A model generated the notes under the pieces. That model saw only the letters and a list, made by a program, of their open reading frames with translations, was not told the origin of the DNA and ran no database searches. Made by a program: the position numbers and the translations under genes. DNA of 44,206 nt from Rhizobiaceae bacterium (GTDB lineage Bacteria; Pseudomonadota; Alphaproteobacteria; Rhizobiales; Rhizobiaceae), in assembly GCA_029233925.1 (NCBI GenBank), contig JARGOX010000033.1, positions 1 through 44,206 of the forward strand. The letters run 5' to 3'. Below, one piece after another: positions 34,301-36,220 of this stretch (the first letter of the stretch is position 1; each line of letters opens with the position of its first letter).

Positions 34301-34443
34301 ATTTGCGGCGTAACGCCGACAATCAGCATGCCAAGCATCGCTGTGCTGGGCTGATACATCAGTCCTCGCGTGAATTTCTGCAATCTGCGAGAGCCGGCGA
34401 ATGCGCCAGTGCTTGAGCGGGACGTCCTGTCGGAATCTCTCAT
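10324..34443 (-). CDS. Giant two-partner-secretion filamentous adhesin (TpsA), 8039 residues
   Basis: An exported surface protein of roughly 0.8 MDa, intact over 24.1 kb. A long signal peptide (basic first 27 residues, hydrophobic core, cleavage after GFA near residue 51) precedes a TPS secretion domain at about 54-300, with the motif FFANSKGFVVGKTGVVNVG near residue 147. The style recalls the LktA-type adhesins (from memory). Then: glycine/alanine beta-helix; four tandem 416-418-residue units (about 849-2515), each with an acidic Asp/Glu/Ser/Gln-rich insert; a second duplicated block (about 3307-3978 and 4142-4818); an Ala-rich, probably helical segment (about 5634-6001); and a long beta-helical C-terminal part ending VELRP. 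Only four cysteines are evident (5609/5616, 6653/6659). ATG at 34443 has GAGGGA 8 bases upstream. Expected role: adhesion, aggregation or biofilm; the target is unknown. Confidence 0.96.
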   Translation of the reverse strand: MRDSDRTSRSSTGAFAGSRRLQKFTRGLMYQPSTAMLGMLIVGVTPQMGFAQAVNLGPETNNIIADGLTKTKIVVKGDRTSIRTDTISGNTGFNSFSDFQQAAGTRVDLYVPDQAQNLINVVRNGQVVINGTLNAYKDGKIGGNVFFANSKGFVVGKTGVVNVGRLSVTTPTKTFLDTIIRADGSINNAVANQLMSGVVPLSSDGFISISGKINADGGIALNGRTVNINGRTGPFTAEQMTQREKMESTVNVLGMDEGAALVSRGGVISIVSAGNTTVSGTINTSSKVTKASNGSETAGAAGRISIQAGGDIDVTQSAVISADALGIDATGGEIIIKADGTLRAADGSHYSATGTGAGNGGFIELSGKTAIIGAVQVSLATQTGDSGTFLIDPYNLYIGGAAVPAHSGGSDSYSLSANIVSDGANIILQADNSITVAAGGILDSREISGGVSIGNSGSITIEAPTIILGAGSQLLAAATTGSGFADGNILLEAIRTGGGTAEILLGDGTGTAPEITGGDITLTATATHDTTGIIVALPTANANITINSANITASGALNATATAESSGGLIALPVGVVVTNVDAMVDVKGTSVISAGSMNLTSSATAISRVLTESLAPADASADGAVAVSTVNSTAISRIGGSVDLTIANALELEASNTIVSIANATPSAAAFGASVGVSVVHGITTAEITDDAEVAAGSLTLSAASTTEIGITAAAAAGGAQEPQDGSEADNYLSDPAYAGAAETTAGGVSVVGALAISDLVSETSATLSSSKAADIDASVSVTATNENDVDITADGSAVDSATGVGVAVAINLAKIGTNALITQDIQAAGISISAGMTGDGNRFSSIATSGAGASDVGVAGSLAVNLIDTQSMASVATGTTLTLTGDGAVNLDADNQTDSTAEAKPVGGGATGETVGIGASIALNILANRSTAEVADGATIAGVGDLTLSATAIHSATTDAEAGSAGGISLTPALGLSMINNTTLARLGTGPVQTSSGNVSVSAMQTSTTITNASGEAAGSKAAIGAALALALVDDTALATTARSVNATGTVTFAAAGASSSTLSATASASGAAAADEDGTAQDDAAQPDVDTAVTEQLAAGSEKQEAADVGDDEQQASTVAAVDDGEARSTADSSGSKVSVAAAVGVNIQNSIVTAAVPDAIVITSGGTLTLSASNNTDGQVTASGAAVGVEDEAGETPEPSAVGIGAGVAINLAKAQNNATLGVASHSVGGLVIAANKLDVALLMADPSSTDTKGDTYLASATSGAGAGKVGIAGSVALNLIDTQSVAMVAAGSTVAITGGGSVSLEADNQTDATAEAKPVGGGATGETVGIGASVALNILANRSTAEVADGATITAVADLTLMATAVHSATTDAEAGSAGGISLTPALGLSMISNTTMARLGTSGSVQTSSGNVSVSAMQTSTTITNASGAAAGSKAAIGAALALALVDDTALATTARSVNATGTVSFVAAGASSSTLTATASASGAAEADEDGTAQDDAAKPDVDTAITDELSAGSDKQKDAGVGDTEQQASTDTAVDDDESRSTADSSGSKLSVAAAVGVNIQNSIVTAAVPDDIVITSGGTLKLSASNNTEGQVTASGAAVGVEDEAGETPEPSAVGIGAGVAINLAKAQNNATLGVASHSVGGLVIAANKLDVALLMGDPSSEDTKGDVYLASATSGAGAGKVGIAGSVALNLIDTQSVAMVAAGSTVAITGGGSVSLEADNQTDSTAEAKPVGGGATGETVGIGASVALNILANRSTAEVADGASISAVSDLTLSATAIHSATTDAEAGSAGGVSLTPALGLSMISNTTKARLGTGSTQTSSGNVSVSAMQTSTTITNASGAAAGSKAAIGAALALALVDDTALATTARSVNAAGTVTFAAAGASSSTLSAIASASGAAEADEDGTAQDDAENPDVDTAVTKELSTGSDKQKAAGVGDDEQQASTESTVDDDEGRSTADSSGSKVSVAAAVGVNVQNSIVTAAVPDAIVITSGGTLTLSASNNTDGQVTASGAAVGVEDEAGDTPEPSKIGIGVGVAVNLAKAQNNATLGVASHSVGGLVIAADKLDVALLMADPSSTDTKGDTYLASATSGAGAGKVGIAGSVALNLIDTQSVAMVAAGSTVAITGGGSVSLEADNQTDATAEAKPVGGGATGETVGIGASVALNILANRSTAEVADGASISAVSDLTLSATAIHSATTDAEAGSAGGVSLTPALGLSMISNTTKARLGTGSTQTSSGNVSVSAMQTSTTITNASGAAAGSKAAIGAALALALVDDTALATTARSVNAAGTVTFAAAGASSSTLSAIASASGAAEADEDGTAQDDAENPDVDTAVTNELSTGSDKQKAAGVGDDKQQASTDSTVDDDEGRSASTSEGKVSVAAAIAVNVQNNSVTAAVPDGVTITSGGALTLSASANTDASMTTNAGAVGVPDESGETPDPSKVGIGAAVGVNVVKARNSATLGVAGGAGHNLGGLVIAANKLDVALLMADPSSTDTKSDIYLASAESGAGGSKVGIAGSVSLNLIDAETNAKVMGDVTLTGAGIVSIHADEEMLATATAAPLDEGATGGKVGVGASFALNKIDTDVTAEVVDGAALTNGASLDVAATSDISTVTEASAGAAGGIAVDVSLALALLNENTTARVGTGAALSMAGGDVIVSATNTGSNEATSEGENKSGKVGVGASAALILGGGDSDGALSNTSKTAAVLMRDVTAGSLTVSASANRTYDANATATAGGGNFSETDETKNDTTGGKVESSSALDKTKDSQGETSKGTDDGNSTGKDTSKISVAAAAGVAAVQDNVSANLAGVSVNVANAILVSAYNQTGVMTSGKGSASNPEAQTGVGIGVALGIINNKSTATISDNAHIVHSGALTVSANNRENADGDYLDGLTARAEAGASSKKLSIAGALAIGISTGDTKAKIGDGVAIDDSGVISVTSDVTSQLSAKAVAKSLSSGKTAVGASIALVVSDKENKASIGTGNVIVSDGVSVAATNHKVDAGTPFEFGAPDEIIDDIKTALSDDALLGANNYYVEAIGGAAANSTAVQGSFGIMVFNDEITATIGESQDGGTAATTSINARGGDVNANADSDFLAKALTGALSLSGKTGIGVSANVIVSTGVTRGKIANNAIITNAGNMTVSALAKQDIQSFSITAAGGGSTGIAGVATVIVTENTSEAIIGDDAQITGTGAVNVLASNELDLSVLGGGAAASGKTGVGGSAVVGVIEQTTTAKIGNGASVTAGDVVVSADSAEDISTLVVGLGVGGSTGVGGAVAVYSISDTTTALIDENATVLAANNVGVLADDAVDMDVLSGSVGLSGSTAVGASVSVAVINNTTKATIADGASVTGRANGAALTYVKDYTPTLTAYGSGVNDQTIKAADTGEKNQAETSGADRDVLTSDDARYMGLRMLVMERGATEVEASGRGVIVNATGNTSQRSLVVGAAASGSNAVTLSANVPVITSSVEAAIGEGARINIDNNGGAASSQTVVVSAAQDLYHIGIAGSVAVGGSAGIGAGIDVAIIDLTTKATVGDDAELFAGGDIAVTAFAHEDFVGAGASVGVGGTVGGAGGIAVFSLNSETEASIGASAQAHGGANLIVAASDITRTSTVVGGIGVGGTAGIGASIGVGLLNKTITASIGDGAQISAQGNGGTFIAPSGDEFSNTRTSRGVLIDAYSNESVSVLGVAGGVGGTAGVAGNVTVEMLDVTTLASVGDNVEINNLDNNTSGNGAQDVTISARDSSSLAVIDAALGFGAYAGIAGAVDVAIIRNTTAASIGDGSDVRAKGDITVAGLQNVQTDSIVVSAAGAVVGIAAGVSVTSIGDGLDPDGEGSKKLEDDDGNSIGDFVQDGVKDQTVNNELLATSENSKVQAIGTSMQAKRDALDVSGQLITSAPPLDIPAGTSASIGSADIDAGGKLAVESHQTVETKFVAGAIAAGGVGLGAGVGVTVIDTTNTAQIIGDNADLVKAGSVLVRAGTSHVMDGKGLVAAVGGIAGAAALNVFTDTSNTYATISGVDGQVSGLVNVDAESETELTALAGAVGAGGSVAAAAGVAVGVITKTTTAKITGTADIEAGDVIVEADSVEDIGTLVAGAAAGGAAGGAGTVAVMSITTDTTAKIGAAARVVAQGNAAVLSDDRTSVDMLNLAAAIGGTAAVGAAVGVVVIDSDTQALIEGGAQVTALGKNDAQSFVTAYNSTFGAISTASDDEEKIEDRDFKPDDIDPEKVSASTGNRNALLTSEDAKAAGLALLSQQRTAVAATDSARGVIVNATNTNALRSLDIGGAAGGVLGAAFSASVPVVTTDTLAQIGASAQINQEAGVAGADQSVVVAAASDIYSMGISGAVAVGGVGGVGAGLGVAIISNTTRAKVGSGALLAAKNDVLVSAKASEDISSAGVAGAVGGLASLAGGITTVVMTNVTEAELGGTTVAQGNVDVLAEDITRSGMLAGSVAVGGAAGIGAAVSVISLDKTTTAKIANGAQVTAFAIGSDDHTVYTGNSFTDTRSTSGGINVDASSKQSAFTLAIAGAAGLGAGVSGVVSVELMDVKTAATIGNNVGINQEGSNAAGEADQDVVVSARDTTVTMVFDGGFAAGLGAGIAGAIDVGVFKNATSATIGDNTTVHAKGDVLVSGLSNKAGSSTTVSGALGLIGIAAGISVYSYGDGISATGEGNTKLKESSEDGETGLTAVTDKAQENLNDGSVNENLQSSDNASVKSISASAQAKRNAVELTDSVTALDVPAGTSANIGNATIDIDGKVAVTSSDKLVTEFETGAIAGGAVGVGAGIGILDVDTDSTAQISGASSITANQLAVLARTNHNLVGTGFAGTGGLAAAISADVAMITDNSSTLAQVEGEDLFVSDTVSVEADADREVSTTAESASLAGLIAVGVSVAESHIGGSVTAKMGSNASIGTDGARAGAVTIAATSNDRATSEATASGGGVGAALQGTVSEATVSTAVLAEVDSSQIYSDDHVLVHGGATSKADATATGLAVAGGLAVAGSDAEANISTTVNSTVSGGAVIDAASAQVLAASTTTVARTYATGASGALIGVTATAALSKNTAHSDALVTGSSVSTTGNFNVNATNVTNQDANASGNAGGFVAAGANDAAAVSATRTTAKVADMVTLDAGDVDHNASNIIVSANGSDVNKADVESGSGGVIAGSAAEGTTISNSLTEAALGTGTGFTVIATGAVTVEADHTSNFVGIVDSRQASLAGASGAQLTNNVNSEVNAALGNNVTLSAQDLAIRATNRVLNYFRDGETNADAAGWNVDSVSGGLGSFPSGGSSNVIVQNTVASVGTSVAVTLAPEASPLSLFSLEAHNQTISRQKVKLDSGGAIASASAEIDETIIANASVDIGDDAQIVVEKGDIKIAAWGEADVDLRAAATTYGLAGAPSGKVDILYRGGELFGSERGGNLAHVGERVRLEASEGIITFDGSDPTSGTLGIYAGKTLNGEEADLKFNATLDIFNKTAIPISANPDPSVTVAHDATVVLDSSGAVLSPDDNGIRAAGDITVSAHRGDIEATAVGTGKDIYREALAAVASAVSNAFGGGDVSFDYNGGSTNTTAGIASLTNNARVQTGIQRSKTLDVRYLNDSCNPTLETCIADGSTTEIKYSVTAETVGSIIQARVEELEVLIAAYDSDPIAKAAYRNEIRFLQEKLVSLGLGSFTGTGGAYEPGIYSGPSPKAIAQQAVNDDLAAISTASDTLVDSLSGLVGTGVVGTGSSAYAVSLETAAADLAAGYNNATLGVIQTFNDAVAKIGAISTYAGSSAVANVTAATNAKNDGVAAIGVVTAKKAENVTKQGQITTNQNLILAAEADLAEAKRTNNVSAQGTLVSDIGTYKTNINTLLSAIASNNDLIATNAAAAKTHAATVRSQLTLAVTNTPAGTTSGDNPTGPDVTAKKNAAIAAINPLNTIVGTVSTGGLAYNADIVSKALTNSNTKVDASIASLADKVTGLNTLHISLGTNQATAASAASSSEPAPILVLELEKTATRLGNIFLEADQIDGTGAFNAPGDAEIKINNYTSNSIRANDLYIPDYDAGNLRVNGVLVANQGEINNLNRNSNTSYSGTVITSANSSRGLVEINSHYNPESSDFFVGTSSSVEHKKTARVAPDLILNTGAIIENTQGAVNITSDAGNVYINGQINAGSVNILVKNGDFVASYVNGFNHIGGDPASWTDPTDDSEAGKGITANGSISIAARYLNINSTIQSGIAEWTLGLTGSEMLTAQPGDMGISDADITAALNASETSVQNDAGQSINIVSTPSGIDAVELAEVVAKYNADFAENANTSPVRKLTINGIEQFVNIKDYLSPNNDYRLEFTRAIADDYATAKPGKDAIFTVINENNTIGASYDAQNDRYLVDGASTKGGFIQLFGQIMNTSATAGRLNVLDGFGTINITNTSGLDIVLKTLSTGKDDTGDLRGTKGKIDITDVISVQSNDVLDVDGNVTTYNAPTVTVRNTIYEREYVPGSATGQITTATRTGIINNTTGEIAYGGTSTSGSLGDRDTSYQPIVDQRYVWQTAEIFGTTSNYSNTGTSFFGSQSLSINEATSLNFVSGPNLLSKGRLADGTYVSTDYTQSGTSTAVTEAANGVRFNQAQTATANSALPDNPALVSSEFSYVNDDKTDLTQTGSSNNCVWYSLCIAQNWSYTYSLKQEFTKITTDSLKADNPIGVHFIGTNSGGITIASNSNVVLTNNISNIGGLTSITASGAGHSVVNASTSSMLTSRGLYLDAGASVGGVKYGVGITPDAENAAIVINQTGAGTGPGSDSVSAIARDGNVTMYSSTNIVTDQITATGAAADSKGNVSLFALNSISGVDSGALISGNKVNLTALSGSIGSTTDGQQLHVNSGFTENPLLRPFGEDPTQQAYLGLTATAGGDIGIKSTGTMLVDKVLSIGGDVRLVSETGYILDNNPVEAVDTRTYTGLLGYWESLGLMADGVSESVDDAGIAIDGTNNQDKQEQLVLSHENSTTQSYRQYWEIRETQADGGAAYQADYSFELDTDSQQGKALTKYFTERAIAAESSDVEASVASDIADYNDQKTTEYHKLAAKVGDLTETFDEDYKYVMLAPEREALTKGAVWTERELAFSISPGALKTVTSTNPVLKDPNVAGRTVSIEAHAGIGETIIDADTLQPGISIRSSTNPRDLTLDQKVALAAAERSDLQLILDGAMTSTAPVIKTGETAESFASRVAAYDAAIVEGLQTYGGTPITIALGVDPDTLDAHERIAFDAAAAGLYSADVTVLRVLSKRPLNFNASQALNVTVPNPTASGLDAGTAYLASKGGAALAAISTFAETRIKVRGSITNAAGGAAVSTGNLILEASQGSIGSTTTPLALDLKSGSTTTARAQNLVNISFDSDGNIDTIYSPGDVTLTAADSLINANNDDLINILGSQVDLVAVAGAIGTVDNFLNVGVNLQGGIDATAATGINMFGPSRSQFVVNSAVVSGGGGGTINLGAASQSTINGLVETAGTINLSPGGRQVITSTGDIHSGGGTINIAAGSLKMLNGATLRADGDKVDIDTVGDAQVTGIVSGSGAADAVSINAGGSVQAATNDPRTDITAIASGAGVKIVAALGIGDKTVDNITADGDLANGGNAVTDVANPLRIKTNELDMEAQDGNIEIAALTSITASQFTSLNGAITVTGTGTLSITSATSGGSQSFISEGDLDFTQLTTTGITGDVGDVTAKSNAGSLTGGDIAANGSIFLSGLGVNINVATAGVDSTIISTGIGNDVEFVTVEAGNDSTITSDDDIIGDTQIAGNTVKDTAGNSGEPGGDIDIKTIRARYMELAASGKMTLPDLEVAEVLNLQAGEIIAGITQVPSGPDPLELTLTGFRGDVGTSAEVTVDAPAGLVLPELRFVDTTLQTTAQQVNIQSAFVPGSLLLTTPVQTIFDNNRTPAPTSGSNVQLFEPTFAFSLAVNGNATSTSTYVVKYDATAAVTDVLGGLGFKGISLVRDTVRHLPDADDPIPAAFLTGPLGGQLEEEEQNLPDLGNVVLVIDGVEYKIVTTTSGPAVELRP
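16440..17540 (-). other. Ala-rich, probably alpha-helical segment within the adhesin
   Basis: Residues about 5634-6001 lack the short Gly-rich beta-helix rhythm seen elsewhere. They are rich in Ala, Lys, Glu, Asn and Gln, with helix-like runs such as VEELEVLIAAY, NEIRFLQEKLVSLG and AAEADLAEAKR. The segment begins just after the first cysteine pair (5609/5616). It may be a coiled-coil or helical-bundle spacer or tip; this is judged by eye. Confidence 0.6.
19990..22020 (-). repeat. Second-level duplicated block of the adhesin, copy B (approximate ends)
   Basis: Residues about 4142-4818, matching copy A in order of motifs. The polar insert near its start is more acidic (DDEEKIEDRDFKPDDIDPEK) than in copy A. 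About 0.5 kb of other beta-helical sequence separates the two copies. Confidence 0.8.
22510..24525 (-). repeat. Second-level duplicated block of the adhesin, copy A (approximate ends)
   Basis: Residues about 3307-3978 share segment order with copy B. Both have a DVLSG/DMLNL start, an inserted polar loop with DARYMGL/DAKAAGL, GVIVNAT, VPVITSS/VPVVTTD, a Q-K-R-D/N segment (QAKRDAL/QAKRNAV), PAGTSA and a final TAQI. Anchors in the two copies lie 2514-2526 bp apart. Amino-acid similarity is clear, but DNA identity is much lower than in the tandem units, so this duplication is older. Confidence 0.8.
27419..27957 (-). repeat. 539-bp perfect repeat, copy in unit 4
   Basis: Partner of 28667-29205, with identical sequence over the whole stretch. 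It covers the end of the acidic insert, the SGAAEADEDG region and the block up to the GATGETVG motif. The pair would also be a collapse risk in short-read assembly. Confidence 0.9.
28667..29205 (-). repeat. 539-bp perfect repeat, copy in unit 3
   Basis: By direct comparison this stretch is identical at every base to 27419-27957, 1248 bp away, including all synonymous positions. The same region of the other two units differs at many third codon positions. It stops at flanking mismatches (A against G before it, C against G after it on the + strand). Confidence 0.9.
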
Positions 34444-34814
34444 CGGATATTTCCCTCGGCAACTTCGAATATATATGGCGCGTTAAAACCACTGAACTGC
34501 AGCAGTAAAAACGCCTCTGAACCGGGATGCTGTTTTTCAGCCTCTCCGATTTCGCGGCGCGTCTTGTATTGGTGGGTGGTTCTATATTTTTGCGGACCCA
34601 ATATCAGCGGGACCGAACTTCCGGCAGCGTTTGCTGTCTTGATAGGGGAGCGAGCAGTGGCGGCAATCACGAGAGAGACGGCACCTGAGGCAAAAGCCTT
34701 GACATTGCAGCAAAATAGCAGAGTCAAACCGGTCAAAAACGCAGAAAAGAAGCCAGGGCTCGCACCCTGCCTTCGAAAGAACACCAAATCGTTTGACCAT
34801 CTGTCGAACACCAT
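34440..34814 (-). CDS. Candidate small secreted protein translationally coupled to the adhesin
   Basis: A 124-codon frame whose TGA overlaps the adhesin ATG by four bases (34440-34443), mirroring the overlap at the far end of the adhesin gene. Residues 1-42 look like a signal peptide: basic RR at 14-15, hydrophobic FFSAFLTGLTLLFCC, and KAFA as a cleavage site. The mature part is short and polar (LGPQKYRTTHQYKTRREIG) and ends with a more hydrophobic FLLLQFSGFNAPYIFEVAEG. A GGGGG run lies about 9 bases before the ATG. I recognise no family. A leader peptide controlling adhesin translation, or a chance frame, are alternatives. The 137-base gap to the SapC-family gene has no clear promoter. Confidence 0.5.
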   Translation of the reverse strand: MVFDRWSNDLVFFRRQGASPGFFSAFLTGLTLLFCCNVKAFASGAVSLVIAATARSPIKTANAAGSSVPLILGPQKYRTTHQYKTRREIGEAEKQHPGSEAFLLLQFSGFNAPYIFEVAEGNIR

Positions 34815-34951
34815 TCTTGGCTACCCCCAGTAAGCCTTATTCCCAAAGCATTCGATAGGTGAATGCCGTGGGCCTGAATGAATACGTGTGTCGTCTTCTG
34901 TCCCTATATGCGTGTCACAGCCAGATTTTGGCCATCACCCCCATGCTTCTC

Positions 34952-35674
34952 CTATTTGCCCGCAGGCTCCGCACCTGAAATCAGCTTCGGCACGGAGCGA
35001 AGACTGAACAGGTGGCTGTAGATTGCTTTTAGAAAACCGGCCTTGTGCAATTCCCCAAGTGCTTTGGCCGGCAAGGCCGCAAAGGCTTCTTCATCGAGAA
35101 CCTGCAGACCATGAACGCTTTTCTCACTGCCATCAGGCATTTTTGCATCGAGCTTGATATCACGAAGCAGTTTGAGCGTATTGAGCTTCTTTACAAATTC
35201 GTCGGTCCGGTCTGCTGCCGCGCGGTAGTTTTGCGCCAGCGCCAATGCATTGGTCACTGATTCCTCAGGCTTTCCGTCCTTGGAGAAAAAGCGCACGCCG
35301 TCCGTTTTGCTCAGACCCTCGTAGCTATCGTCCACGCAAAGAACCGATTCACCACCCTCAACATCTCCAATGATGAAGGGATAGCGGCGCAGATATGCAG
35401 GCGCATATTTGCCATTCCACAGCCCATCCTCGGTAATGAAAACACTGGATCCCGGCTCAAGCCCCGCAACGAATACTGCGGATGGCTGCTCCTTGCCGGG
35501 CAGAAAGGCGATGGGAAGATCGTCCATCGCAAACTCGAATTCATCCACCAGGGCTGGTATAAGATTAGCTTCCTTCGCAAAAGCCAAGGGCTTTTTCACT
35601 GCTTTCAAATGCAGATCGCGATGAGTCTCGCTGTTAAGCGGAACGACGTTTTTGTAGAATAAAAGCTCAGACAT
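34952..35674 (-). CDS. SapC-family protein
   Basis: A 240-residue protein matching the SapC family (Pfam SapC) as I know it. The N-terminus ELLFYKNVVPLN, the central YLRRYPFIIGD with LCVDD, and LFSLRSVPKL near the end are characteristic. The family takes its name from the Campylobacter fetus surface-layer locus; the biochemical role is unknown, and it is not the peptide ABC permease that shares the name. No signal peptide or membrane segment is evident. GGGGGTG lies just upstream of the ATG. It is the first gene of the minus-strand series leading to the adhesin and its transporter, so a role in surface-protein production is plausible but unproven. Confidence 0.85.
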   Translation of the reverse strand: MSELLFYKNVVPLNSETHRDLHLKAVKKPLAFAKEANLIPALVDEFEFAMDDLPIAFLPGKEQPSAVFVAGLEPGSSVFITEDGLWNGKYAPAYLRRYPFIIGDVEGGESVLCVDDSYEGLSKTDGVRFFSKDGKPEESVTNALALAQNYRAAADRTDEFVKKLNTLKLLRDIKLDAKMPDGSEKSVHGLQVLDEEAFAALPAKALGELHKAGFLKAIYSHLFSLRSVPKLISGAEPAGK

Positions 35675-36220
35675 AGCACCCCCAATTGCCCATAGTATTA
35701 AGGGTTTTTTAATATTTTAGCAAACTGTTTCAGGTGTTTTTCAAACAATTTTGAACACCAAAAAAACTTTTTATCAAAAACTTCAAATCAAGGCCTGAGC
35801 CACGCCAAGGTATTTTGGGTTTGATTTTTCTTTTGCTGTCTAATTTATATAATTACTATTGTTCTTAAGGGGTTGGAAGCCTGTGTATTTTCTTTGCCCT
35901 TATCATTTTTCTTGATCACAACCGAAGTGTCGGTTTGCCAGACATCGTTTTCAGGCGTGCAAGCAAGGAAACACTGGCGCAGACTGCTCTTATGGACGAT
36001 CGACGGAACAGGCTGCATCAGCGGATACAAACAAAACCTTCCGCATCAAAACAATCACTTGCCTGACTTGGAGCCAATTGCCTTTGAATGTTGTTTGTCG
36101 TGTTCTTTGAGCGGATTAACGACATCATGGTGCTCGTTCGTTATCACATACAAAAGGATTGCAGAACGCCCAGTCCACGAACATTGATTTTCGAATTGGC
36201 TCCGAGACGCACGGGGCGAA
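35675..36220. promoter_or_regulatory. Long AT-rich intergenic region upstream of the adhesin locus
   Basis: A 546-base gap between the antiporter stop and the SapC-family start, without a convincing gene. Roughly 35690-35880 is markedly AT-rich, with runs of A and T, against GC-rich flanks. It includes an imperfect inverted repeat, GGTGTT (35733-35738) with AACACC (35754-35759). This is the expected position of the promoter and silencer sites of the adhesin locus. I could not assign a reliable -35/-10 pair. Confidence 0.5.

Noticed and set aside
35733-35759. GGTGTT/AACACC inverted repeat as a rho-independent terminator
   Set aside because: The arms pair imperfectly, the loop is long, and it lies upstream of the SapC-family gene rather than after a gene. 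An operator or chance palindrome is more likely.
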